A stretch of DNA of 64,000 nt from Clostridium beijerinckii (lineage in GTDB: Bacteria > Bacillota > Clostridia > Clostridiales > Clostridiaceae), in NCBI GenBank assembly GCA_003129525.1, contig CP029329.1, forward strand, positions 3,332,501 to 3,396,500, in the 5' to 3' direction. Shown here piece after piece: positions 7,695-15,316 of this stretch. The notes under the pieces are model-generated. The model did not search any database, was not told where the DNA came from, and saw nothing but the letters and a program-made list of their open reading frames with translations. Numbering within the stretch: position 1 is the first letter of the stretch; each line of letters begins with the position of its first letter. Both the position numbers and the translations under genes were made by a program.

Positions 7695-8747
7695 TTATAC
7701 TATTTTGCCTTTTATATAGTCAATAACATCTTCTGTAACACTTGAGCGGAAACTTATAGTATTAGTTTTTAATCCTACTTGTATTGTATAATTAATATCA
7801 TCATTTCCTGGCAAAGAAAATGTTATAAATCCACTATAATCTGTCATATATCCTTTAAATAAATTATATAATGATTTCTTTGATAAATCATCTTTATCAT
7901 TACGTTTAACAGCCATTCCTATTTTAGACATTCCTGCTAATAATAATTGAGTAAATGGAATTCCTGCTGGATCCATTTCATTTAACGAGTTAATTAATTT
8001 ATCTAACTCCTTATCAATAAAGTATTCATCTAAAGCTTCTAGCGTTTCAACAACCAATTGATTTTCCTCAGATGTCAATTCTATATTTTGGTCTGGTATA
8101 GATGTAGCGTCAATAAATTTCCCATTATCTAAAGAATCTCTAAGTTTCTCTATTGAATCTCTATACTTACCTAATATTCTTTTACCTTCATGATTTATTA
8201 TTCCTAGATATCCACAAATTTCATTTGCAATTTTATCTGCAAATTTGCTACTACTTCTAACTTCAAGAATACTTTTTTCTAAATCAACAATAACAGTGGT
8301 ATTGCTAATTGTAGTAAATTTATTTAATGTAACACCATTATCAACTCTTTTTGTTCCTGTAGGCACATATAACCTTATTAAATATTTATTCTCATCAATA
8401 TTTAAACAGGTGTATTTTCTTATAGATTCTATATGACTCGTTTCTACTTCTAATTTATCATTAAAATAATTATCTGGAGATTCTAACTTTCTTATAATAT
8501 CTTCACGATTTTCTTCATCGAAATCTAATCTATACCATTTAAGGGATGTTCTTCCCGCTAATACTCTATTAACAACTATTTTTTCAAGTTCTTCATCTCG
8601 GTATATAATATTCTTCATATCATATAAATACTTTTTGATATCTTCATCTTTATCTACTTCAAATTCTAATTTTTCTGTTATATTGTCAATATCACATTTA
8701 GTTAAATTATTAAAATCAGAATATGCTATAATTTCATGTATTTTCAT
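7695..8747 (-). CDS. Unknown 350-aa protein, first gene of accessory operon
   Basis: Starts with ATG at 8745-8747 with GGGTGA 7 bases upstream. No transmembrane segment or signal peptide; acidic overall. Noticeable are a beta-rich middle (TTVIVDLEKSILEVRSSSK, residues about 150-170), then helices, and a C-terminal domain ending SFRSSVTEDVIDYIKGKIV. I recognise no family. It lies with the next gene between the SOS cassette and the lysis genes, a usual site for lysogenic-conversion cargo. A possible operator dyad (TAATAGAG/CTCTATTA, about 8791-8820) lies upstream. Confidence 0.75.
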   Translation of the reverse strand: MKIHEIIAYSDFNNLTKCDIDNITEKLEFEVDKDEDIKKYLYDMKNIIYRDEELEKIVVNRVLAGRTSLKWYRLDFDEENREDIIRKLESPDNYFNDKLEVETSHIESIRKYTCLNIDENKYLIRLYVPTGTKRVDNGVTLNKFTTISNTTVIVDLEKSILEVRSSSKFADKIANEICGYLGIINHEGKRILGKYRDSIEKLRDSLDNGKFIDATSIPDQNIELTSEENQLVVETLEALDEYFIDKELDKLINSLNEMDPAGIPFTQLLLAGMSKIGMAVKRNDKDDLSKKSLYNLFKGYMTDYSGFITFSLPGNDDINYTIQVGLKTNTISFRSSVTEDVIDYIKGKIV

Positions 8748-8788
8748 TCAATTCACCCTACTATGTTTATATTTAACCAATAATGTTC

Positions 8789-8868
8789 TATAATAGAGGT
8801 ATATTAAATAGTCTCTATTACAGACTGAACTCACAAGATTGCACTCTCATATATGAGTTCTTTTTATT
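8789..8868 (+). ncRNA. Possible small RNA, divergent from the unknown operon
   Basis: On the plus strand a -10 TATAAT (8789-8794) with a weak -35 TTTATA (8766-8771, 17-base spacer) is followed about 40 bases later by a hairpin with arms GAACTCA and TGAGTTC and then TTTTTAT (8827-8868). No reading frame with a ribosome site lies between. The dyad in the shared leader may control both directions. Confidence 0.35.
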
Positions 8869-8973
8869 TGGTTATATTTACATAATACTACAATTTGGAC
8901 AAGTTTTCCACAAAATAAAAAATGAGGGTATAAAACAAGATTTCTCCTGTTTGCTACCCTTAAAATATGAAAA

Positions 8974-9075
8974 TTAATTGAAAAAATTTTTAAACATATA
9001 TATTAAACCAGTACAAACTATTACAAAACGTATAATTTGAGACCCTGTTTTTGATATTGCTGCTATTAATTCCAT
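8974..9075 (-). CDS. 33-aa hydrophobic peptide
   Basis: ATG at 9073-9075 with AGAGGTGAAG ahead; MELIAAISKTGSQ, then the membrane stretch IIRFVIVCTGLIYMF, then KNFFN. It has its own GGGTA/TACCC-type terminator at about 8922-8965. Single-span peptides of this size in prophages can be type I toxins, small holin-like proteins or membrane regulators; the sequence alone does not decide. Confidence 0.5.
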   Translation of the reverse strand: MELIAAISKTGSQIIRFVIVCTGLIYMFKNFFN

Positions 9076-9278
9076 TTTATAACTTCACCTCTTTATAAGA
9101 GATTATAATATAATTTGCAAAATAAATAAAGGGTATAGTATCCCATATCCTAAATTTAAACTTACTCTTTTATATGACTTTCCAAGGCTGTTTGGCCTAT
9201 TTATCTTCTATAAAATTATATTAAATTATTATAGACACTTATTCAATATAATTCAACAATAAAATGCTCCTACAGACT

Positions 9279-9419
9279 TTATTCAACACCTAAATTGAAA
9301 TTACTTTTATAATAATGAACAATAAGCTTGTCCAATTCTTGACTAACTAATATTGTTTTTTCATTCAACAGTCCTTTTTCATTTATAAGTTTGATTAATT
9401 TTTCTCTTAATTCCTCCAT
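9279..9419 (-). CDS. Spo0E-like aspartyl-phosphate phosphatase, prophage-borne
   Basis: 46 aa, two predicted helices, with the family signature SQELDKLIVHYYK (residues 26-38). AAGGAG lies 7 bases before the ATG. Spo0E-family proteins dephosphorylate Spo0A~P and so hold back sporulation. This copy sits inside the prophage among accessory peptides and has its own terminator hairpin (about 9125-9150). It may delay host sporulation during lysogeny or lytic growth; substrate specificity is inferred from the motif. Confidence 0.8.
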   Translation of the reverse strand: MEELREKLIKLINEKGLLNEKTILVSQELDKLIVHYYKSNFNLGVE

Positions 9420-9585
9420 AATTTGCTCCTTATCTACTGATATGTTTTTTCACCAACGTTTTCCATTATATTGCATTAGTTATATTTTTACAATACAAAA
9501 TATAAAAGTTTTTATATTAAAAATATTCAGAAATTAATTCACTACCTTAAATCTATATTATTCAATCCCCCTTATTTTTAGACAA

Positions 9586-9651
9586 AAAAATAAGGAGTAC
9601 AGGATTAACTCCCATACCCTTAAAATTACGTAGCTAAAGTGCAATTTAGCC
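9586..9651 (-). ncRNA. Possible 65-nt small RNA ending in a repeat-family terminator
   Basis: An extended -10 (TGATATAAT on minus; TATAAT at 9658-9663) precedes a transcript with a GCTAAATTGCACTTTAGC hairpin and the GGGTA/TACTCC-type terminator followed by TTATTTTTTT. There is no open frame with a ribosome site. It is divergent from the 28-aa peptide gene at 9764. Confidence 0.4.
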
Positions 9652-9763
9652 ACACGTATTATATCATATTTCATATTTTAGGTTGCATACAAAATTCATT
9701 TATTATATAATATTAAAGAATTAAACTAAAAATTAAATATTATATATAAGGGGTGAAACTTTT

Positions 9764-9850
9764 ATGTTTTTAAGTAATGAACCTTTAATTTATTTCATAG
9801 TTGCATTAGCTTTTGTTGTATTAGCTATTATCGCACGTACTAGGAGATAA
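9764..9850 (+). CDS. 28-aa membrane peptide, possible type I toxin
   Basis: ATG at 9764 after AAGGGGTGAAAC; MFLSNEP, then a hydrophobic span (LIYFIVALAFVVLAIIA), then RTRR. It is the only plus-strand gene in an otherwise minus region. Its shape, one membrane span with a basic tail, matches type I toxins. Hairpins follow at about 9859-9891 and 9905-9933. A minus-strand 13-codon frame with a strong ribosome site (9899-9940, MFFTVLYILLNCI) lies just beyond. No antisense RNA could be assigned with certainty. Confidence 0.5.
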   Translation: MFLSNEPLIYFIVALAFVVLAIIARTRR

Positions 9851-10087
9851 GTTAAATACTTATAGGATTATATTATATATATATCCTATAAGGAATCATT
9901 ATATACAGTTTAATAAAATATATAAAACTGTAAAAAACATAAAAATTCACTCCTTTGATTTTTGTGATGTCGCATTACAGCTTGTTTTGAACACATAAAA
10001 CAAAATATATAAAATAAATATATAGAAATAAAGGGCAACATAGAAAAACTAATCTCTATACTGCCCTTAAAACTTTAATATTTAATT

Positions 10088-10876
10088 TTAATTATTGCCT
10101 GTGTAGTCTGCATTAAAAAACATTGCATCTTCTTTTGTTCTTCTTCTATATAATCCTTCTATTCTCATCCCTCCACCATTAGACCACGCTTGGAAATTAG
10201 AAAGTATAGTAGCTGAATCTCTAACTCCAGCAATTATATTTTTATATAATGTTGAGCCTAATAGTCCAGCGGTGCCACAATTATATGCAAAACTTACTAA
10301 CGCATCAAATTCATTTTGTTTTAGTGTCATGCCCTTAGAATCCAAATCAGCCTTAATAATAGGTGCATATTTATTGTTAATCCAATCTTTCAACATAGAT
10401 GTTGCTTGGATTTCTGTAACCTCTGAAATGCCTTGTATTTCTTCTCCCGTCATTCCATAACCAAGAGTCCAAACACCCACTTCATCTTTGTATGGAGTAG
10501 CTGAAAAGCCTTCCCATGACTTTATAAAATCAATGCATTGTTGAGATACCAAACTATCTTCAATCCATGCTCCAGAACTATTAAAACTATATGATTTACC
10601 ACCTATAGTATAATTTCCATTACAATACATAGACCCCATATAACCAGTGCTAGAAGGCTCTAAATAGTACCATATATTCTTTAATTGTAGCCATCCTGTT
10701 TTCATATTTCCATTAGTTTCATCTAGATAATACCATCTTTTATCTTTATCTTGAAACCATCCAGTATTCATTATTCCACTATTTTCATCTAAGTGATACC
10801 ATTTCCCTTTATCTTTATACCAGCCTTTAATTACTTTTCCGTTATTGTCTGTTAAACACCATTTCCATTGTGACAT
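10088..10876 (-). CDS. Endolysin: cell-wall-binding repeats plus GH24 lysozyme
   Basis: 262 aa. Residues about 1-105 contain aromatic cell-wall-binding repeats (GWYKDKGKWYHLDENSG and similar). Residues about 112-255 are a T4-type lysozyme (GH24): SWEGF with the catalytic Glu, DEVGVWTLGYG, and the terminal YRRRTKEDAMF. It cuts the glycan backbone of peptidoglycan at lysis. The order, binding domain first and enzyme last, is the reverse of most endolysins. No signal peptide, so it needs the holin upstream. Its terminator is the GGGCA/TGCCC hairpin at about 10031-10072. Confidence 0.92.
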   Translation of the reverse strand: MSQWKWCLTDNNGKVIKGWYKDKGKWYHLDENSGIMNTGWFQDKDKRWYYLDETNGNMKTGWLQLKNIWYYLEPSSTGYMGSMYCNGNYTIGGKSYSFNSSGAWIEDSLVSQQCIDFIKSWEGFSATPYKDEVGVWTLGYGMTGEEIQGISEVTEIQATSMLKDWINNKYAPIIKADLDSKGMTLKQNEFDALVSFAYNCGTAGLLGSTLYKNIIAGVRDSATILSNFQAWSNGGGMRIEGLYRRRTKEDAMFFNADYTGNN

Positions 10877-10957
10877 AATAACACTCCTTCTTCCTTGTTT
10901 TATACTACATAATATGAAAGAGTAACTTTAAAGGCTACTCCACAATTATTCTTCTAT

Positions 10958-11293
10958 TCACTCTTTTTCGTCTTCTTCAATATAAGAATTATTAACTTTA
11001 CCGTCATCAATTAGATCCATAGATTTTTGATATAAATATTTAATTATTTTCCTTAGTAATTCTTCTGATAATAATAATTTGATTCTAATAGGCAATATCA
11101 TATAAACTCTACTAACTACCCAATCTTCTTGGGCCTTTCCACCATGCAAAACCTTATCTTTAGCCAAGTCTTTAGCAGCAACTATAGCATTTAATATTTT
11201 CCCTTTTACGCTGCTCCACTCTAAAATAGTATATACTCCAGAAGCCACAACTAATAATATTACATATCTGTATTCCCATATTAATTCTTTCAT
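10958..11293 (-). CDS. Putative phage holin
   Basis: 111 aa with one N-terminal membrane segment (YVILLVVASGVYTILEW), a basic middle and an acidic C-terminus (EEDEKE). Position between an XhlA-like gene and the endolysin, 16 bases after the former, is the expected holin site. The family is not certain; it resembles other clostridial phage proteins with one N-terminal span. Confidence 0.65.
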   Translation of the reverse strand: MKELIWEYRYVILLVVASGVYTILEWSSVKGKILNAIVAAKDLAKDKVLHGGKAQEDWVVSRVYMILPIRIKLLLSEELLRKIIKYLYQKSMDLIDDGKVNNSYIEEDEKE

Positions 11294-11309
11294 TTTTACA
11301 TTCCTCCAA

Positions 11310-11540
11310 TTATTTTATTAAATTTTCTATTGTATAAACAAAAAAGCCTACTAACGTTGTTGCTCCAAGTCCTATAAGACCTTTTAGCACACTTGTTAAG
11401 GCTTTTAAGTTATCACATAGACTTTTCAATTCTGCTCTAAAACTAGCATTGTCTTGTTCAATTTTATCTAATCTTTCATCATGTTTTTCTAGTTTTTTAT
11501 CATGCACTAAAATCTTATCTTCCATTACCTCTGCATTCAT
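11310..11540 (-). CDS. XhlA/hemolysin-like lysis accessory protein
   Basis: 76 aa: a coiled-coil N-terminus (HDKKLEKHDERLDKIEQD) and a C-terminal membrane span (LIGLGATTLVGFFVYTI). This is the layout of XhlA-type proteins, which help the holin/endolysin pair permeabilise the membrane. First gene of the holin-endolysin group. A strong terminator (CACC/GGTG then T8, about 11585-11600) lies upstream and separates it from the tail genes. Confidence 0.8.
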   Translation of the reverse strand: MNAEVMEDKILVHDKKLEKHDERLDKIEQDNASFRAELKSLCDNLKALTSVLKGLIGLGATTLVGFFVYTIENLIK

Positions 11541-11666
11541 TTTTCGCCTACCTCACTTCATACTTTGTATAAAAATAAGCAACAAAAAAAACACCTTATT
11601 GGTGCTTATCTATTGCTTATATTTTTTATTTAATTCTTTGCCCTTTCTTCCTATTGTTTAACAAAA

Positions 11667-11693
11667 AAATCGCAAATTCATTTCCGAATAATG
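11667..11693 (-). terminator. Terminator after the tail/secreted protein genes
   Basis: Minus-strand hairpin with arms ATCGCA and TGCGAT followed by TTTTTTT; it ends the transcript from the tail operon before the lysis genes. Confidence 0.65.
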
Positions 11694-11716
11694 CGATATT
11701 TCAGTTTAATATTTTT

Positions 11717-11797
11717 TTAATTTATAATATATGAAAGATGTGAGCTTCTTTTAACTACTCTAACACCTTTAGTTAATCCCTTTAGAATTTTCTTCAT
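11717..11797 (-). CDS. 26-aa basic peptide, doubtful
   Basis: ATG overlaps the end of the preceding gene (TAAAATG) with GAGG upstream; MKKILKGLTKGVRVVKRSS and a short tail. Strongly basic, no family. Could be translated by coupling to the secreted repeat protein or be chance. Confidence 0.35.
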   Translation of the reverse strand: MKKILKGLTKGVRVVKRSSHLSYIIN

Positions 11798-11798
11798 T

Positions 11799-12611
11799 TT
11801 ATACTGCCTCAAACTCTACAACTACTCTTATTGCTTCCCATTCAGCTGCTCTTGCATTCCCACAAGAAAAAACTAAGAATTCATCATATTTATAAGAACT
11901 TGATGATTTGTAAGTAACCAAACTACTATTTTGAATAGCTTTTACTTTCTTGTCAGCATCTGAACCTGTATTAACAATAAAAAAAGATTGGTCAAAAAAT
12001 TTAATGTCAGTAATTTTATATTTGCCATCAACAACTTTTCCAATACAATTACTTCTAGCTTCATCTATAGTTGTTTTACTTTGTGCTAAATTTATAGAAA
12101 GAATTTTCATACGTCTTAGTCCCTCAGAACTCATATCTACATTATAATTAGTCAATTGATTTGATGCAGTTACATCTCTTTGACTTTGTGAAATATCTAT
12201 TCTACGGTAATGTTGTCCATCTGCATCTTGAGGTTTAAGCACATTATCTGAAGAATTAGAAACTATACTTGTTGTCCAAGCGCCACTAGAATTTACGTAA
12301 TATCCACCTATTTTTGTGTTTGTAGCCATTTGTCCATTTGACCAAAGATAGTACCAATTACCATCATCTTGAATCCATCCAGTTTTCATGACTCCATCAC
12401 TACCTATATAATACCAATATCCATTGTCTTGTACCCATCCAGTCCGTGCCTTGCCTGTACTGTCCATGTAGTACCAACTATTATTAATTTGTTGCCAATA
12501 TGCTTGTCCTTCTGCATATGCAGTCGTTGATAGACTATTAGGTACTAAAACGCCTAAGCTTGATATAGCTAATGTTAACGCTAATGTTTTTAATAATTTA
12601 TTTTTCTTCAT
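11799..12611 (-). CDS. Secreted protein with cell-wall-binding repeats
   Basis: 270 aa with a signal peptide (about 1-33, cleavage near AYA-EG), three aromatic cell-wall-binding repeats (about 36-115, each with the form GWVQDNGYWYYIGSDG) and a C-terminal domain of about 150 aa without a recognised family (DGQHYRRIDISQSQRD to VVVEFEAV). The repeats bind teichoic-acid choline or related wall polymers. It lies between the tail fibre and the lysis genes but is exported, unlike structural proteins, so it may be a lysogenic-conversion or lysis-linked wall protein. Shares its repeat type with the endolysin and the 5984-6159 remnant. Confidence 0.8.
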   Translation of the reverse strand: MKKNKLLKTLALTLAISSLGVLVPNSLSTTAYAEGQAYWQQINNSWYYMDSTGKARTGWVQDNGYWYYIGSDGVMKTGWIQDDGNWYYLWSNGQMATNTKIGGYYVNSSGAWTTSIVSNSSDNVLKPQDADGQHYRRIDISQSQRDVTASNQLTNYNVDMSSEGLRRMKILSINLAQSKTTIDEARSNCIGKVVDGKYKITDIKFFDQSFFIVNTGSDADKKVKAIQNSSLVTYKSSSSYKYDEFLVFSCGNARAAEWEAIRVVVEFEAV

Positions 12612-12758
12612 GTTTGTATCCCCCCGGCATATTTCTACTACAGTTCGTAATTATTTACCATAATGTATAAATTATATCATATTTCTTAAATATATCATTA
12701 TTCAGTTTTTTAAAAACTTTTTTATATTTAACTTCATCAAATTTTCCTATGACGTATG

Positions 12759-12860
12759 TTATTCAGCTAATTTTGCTATAACTAATGCGTTCCATCTCAA
12801 AGGAACTTCATCAATAGTCATTAATCCCTCATTTATTCTTCTTACATATATTGCAACCAT
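12759..12860 (-). CDS. XkdX-family small tail protein
   Basis: 33 aa, too short for most gene finders. It has the XkdX pattern: RRINEGLMTIDEVPLRW and a short C-terminal helix. The ATG overlaps the previous stop (TAATG) and AGGAGG lies upstream. XkdX proteins sit at the end of tail-fibre operons in Firmicute phages; their exact role is unknown. Confidence 0.75.
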   Translation of the reverse strand: MVAIYVRRINEGLMTIDEVPLRWNALVIAKLAE

Positions 12861-13126
12861 TATACTGTACCTCCTACAAGTGAAGCTAATTCTAATATTG
12901 CAAGTTCTTGTTCAGCTACTTTTTGTTTAAGCAATTCTGTTTCAGTTAATGGAATGTCTTCATATATTGGTACACTTGGAGTTTGGATAACATCTATACT
13001 TACTACTCTTTTTCCTGTTGGGATTTCTACTTCTAAATATTGCACTCCACCTTGTGGTTTTCTATAGGTGTCATTATAAGTTAAAAGTATATACCCTGTG
13101 TTATCATAAATTATTAATGTTTTCAT
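12860..13126 (-). CDS. Small tail-fibre-associated protein
   Basis: 88 aa: a beta-rich N-terminus (LIIYDNTGYILLTYNDTYRKPQGG) and a C-terminal coiled coil (TETELLKQKVAEQELAILE). This matches small proteins found between the tail fibre and XkdX in Firmicute phages. Role unknown; may be a fibre chaperone or trimerisation module. Confidence 0.65.
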   Translation of the reverse strand: MKTLIIYDNTGYILLTYNDTYRKPQGGVQYLEVEIPTGKRVVSIDVIQTPSVPIYEDIPLTETELLKQKVAEQELAILELASLVGGTV

Positions 13127-13151
13127 TTATTATCATTCCTTTCAAATTTGT

Positions 13152-14657
13152 TTATTCCCATGCATAATATGTCCAATTTACAACAGCATTAGGAATCCCA
13201 TTCCAAATTTTAATTCCATTTGTAACTACCTCTAAACCTCCTGTATAAATAGTGTTAGTACCATATTTATAAAAATTATTTGAAAATAACTGTATATATG
13301 AATATATAACAGTTGGTGCACTATCTTGATATATAACGACTATACTGGGTGTAAATGGCAACGAAATAGTGGTATAAGAAGCTGCAGCTGCACCAACTCC
13401 CCCACTAGCATACTTTTTTCCACCTAAACTTGCTACAGTAGCAGTTCCAGCAACTCCAAATATATCTTTGCCGCTTACAATATTAGCCGCTATTAAATCA
13501 GCATCTCCTAATATTGTTTGTATACCTGTACATAAAGTATTAGCTGCTATTGTTTGATTTGATGTTGAAGGTGTAATTGTTGTTGTTGCCTTATTAGTAG
13601 CAGTACCAGTCACTAACGCTCCATCTACATAAGCTTTTTTACCAGCTAATATTTGTACTGCAGTTGCATCACCAGCGCTTGTATCTACTACATTTGTAGC
13701 TCCTGTTATTCCGTTTATAGTAATACCAGCTTTTATATTACTACTTATTAATAGAGATAAATCAAGAGTTCCAATCAATCCAGTATCAGTATCGTTGCTA
13801 AATGTTTTATCCTTTAATACTTGACTTGCTAGTACATTTCCTTCTGCACTAGCTTTGATAAAAAAACAACCATTACCATTATCTCCAGAAGTGTTATACC
13901 AAATTGTATAAGCCTTTCCTACCATGAGCGTTGGTGTATTTGTTGTTGCTGGTTTATATAACTTCTTACCATTTATTGTTGTAGCAGCTCCACCATTATT
14001 CGCACTTGCAATAAACGTTACTGGATATCCGGTTTTCAACGTTCCATTAATAGTTAATGTTAAAGCTGTTCCAGTTCCTCCGGCTACTTGGTACATCATG
14101 TCTGACGATTGCGCAACAATTTCATTAATAGAATCAACTATATTTGTCTTATTTGTAGTTTTTAAATCACTTAAATTTCCTATCTTATTATCAACCAATA
14201 TAACTTCACTTTTCTTAGCAAAAAGTATTGATGGATCTATTTTCAACGTAATGCTTGAAGTATTTGAAACTGCTAGTACCATTTTCATGTTTATTTCTTT
14301 TGTGCTTCCATCTGATGGCAATGGTTTATAGGTCTCAGCACATTTTGCTATGGCTAGCATATTATTATTTGCATCAAATACAGCATATTCTCTGATCATG
14401 AATCCACCAACATCAGGTGGAATTAGTACTTCTATATTGAGCCAATTAGGATTATCTTCATCTACTGCAACATGGCCTATAGGGCCTTCCCATACTGTAT
14501 GAACTAAATCTAATTGGGATTCTGTTGGATTATAGTATGTTCCATTACCGTCTCCAACTTTCATTTTTATAAAATCAACCTTTGTTCCAAGTCCTATGCC
14601 ATTTGCTATTTGTGCTTTACCTATGCTAGTTAAAATAGAATAATATGTCTCTGCCAT
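13152..14657 (-). CDS. Tail fibre protein (tail-collar fibre type)
   Basis: 501 aa. The N-terminus (about 1-150, YYSILTSIGKAQIANG) is the conserved tail-fibre/collar domain that attaches to gpI. A middle made of repeated Ala/Thr/Gly segments follows (GTATVA, GTATNKATTTI), and a C-terminal receptor-binding region (about 400-501). Its ATG overlaps the end of the gpI gene by one base. It determines host binding; the distal part is expected to be the most variable of the phage. Confidence 0.85.
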   Translation of the reverse strand: MAETYYSILTSIGKAQIANGIGLGTKVDFIKMKVGDGNGTYYNPTESQLDLVHTVWEGPIGHVAVDEDNPNWLNIEVLIPPDVGGFMIREYAVFDANNNMLAIAKCAETYKPLPSDGSTKEINMKMVLAVSNTSSITLKIDPSILFAKKSEVILVDNKIGNLSDLKTTNKTNIVDSINEIVAQSSDMMYQVAGGTGTALTLTINGTLKTGYPVTFIASANNGGAATTINGKKLYKPATTNTPTLMVGKAYTIWYNTSGDNGNGCFFIKASAEGNVLASQVLKDKTFSNDTDTGLIGTLDLSLLISSNIKAGITINGITGATNVVDTSAGDATAVQILAGKKAYVDGALVTGTATNKATTTITPSTSNQTIAANTLCTGIQTILGDADLIAANIVSGKDIFGVAGTATVASLGGKKYASGGVGAAAASYTTISLPFTPSIVVIYQDSAPTVIYSYIQLFSNNFYKYGTNTIYTGGLEVVTNGIKIWNGIPNAVVNWTYYAWE

Positions 14658-15316
14658 TAAATCGCCTCCTTGGGATATGTTGTTATACTCTCATTCCCCG
14701 AACTTTGAGCCATTGGAATTGTAAGATTTATTTTGGTATCAATATCTTTTGGAGTCCAGGGATAAACAATTATTTCTTCACCAACAATTGTTATAACTCC
14801 AATATTTATAGTTCCTTCTGTAGTAAAAAATATATTTAATACGTCAATCCATGAACGTTTATTTTTATATGCATTTATTAAAGTATCTAATTTTTTTAAC
14901 TCTTCTGGTGATGCTCCTGTTTGTGTTACATCAACATCCAAACTAAAATAAAAAGGATCTGCATCATATTCAAACCATTCTCTTAATTTTGTTCTGCCAA
15001 ATACTGTTGTTGCTGCATCAATTACTGCTTGTGGAGTACCTTTTATTCTATGGAATCTTAATGCATTCCGAACAAGCTCTTGTTTCTTCTGTAATGGTAA
15101 AGTATAATCATAAAAATCTACATGAAATTGCCAGGCTAATGAATCAACAGTTTCTTCATCCAATTCATTAACTCTTCCATAAATATATGTCAATCTTATA
15201 TCTTGATCTATACTTTTAAAATAAGGACCAAGAGCTTTACATAGAGCTTTTACAAATGGATCTTGCTGAAGATATGAAGTTTGTAAACTCAATAAATCAA
15301 TATTACTAAGTTCCAT
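14657..15316 (-). CDS. Baseplate/tail protein I (gpI family)
   Basis: 219 aa with the gpI pattern DEETVDSLAWQFHVDFYD and KRELVRNAL-like residues (KKQELVRNALRFHRIKGTP). gpI links the baseplate wedge to the tail fibre. It directly follows the baseplate J gene (stop and start overlap by one base), the usual P2 order J-I-H. Confidence 0.9.
   Translation of the reverse strand: MELSNIDLLSLQTSYLQQDPFVKALCKALGPYFKSIDQDIRLTYIYGRVNELDEETVDSLAWQFHVDFYDYTLPLQKKQELVRNALRFHRIKGTPQAVIDAATTVFGRTKLREWFEYDADPFYFSLDVDVTQTGASPEELKKLDTLINAYKNKRSWIDVLNIFFTTEGTINIGVITIVGEEIIVYPWTPKDIDTKINLTIPMAQSSGNESITTYPKEAI

Noticed and set aside
8783..8977. Plus-strand 64-codon frame
   Set aside because: No ribosome site; crosses two hairpins and a terminator; composition unlike a protein.
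9906..9933. ACAGTTT/AAAACTGT hairpin as terminator of the 28-aa peptide
   Set aside because: Possible, but it lacks a T-run and overlaps a minus-strand frame with a strong ribosome site, so the direction cannot be decided.
13924..14331. 135-codon plus-strand frame inside the tail fibre gene
   Set aside because: Shadow of the repetitive fibre coding sequence; no ribosome site.
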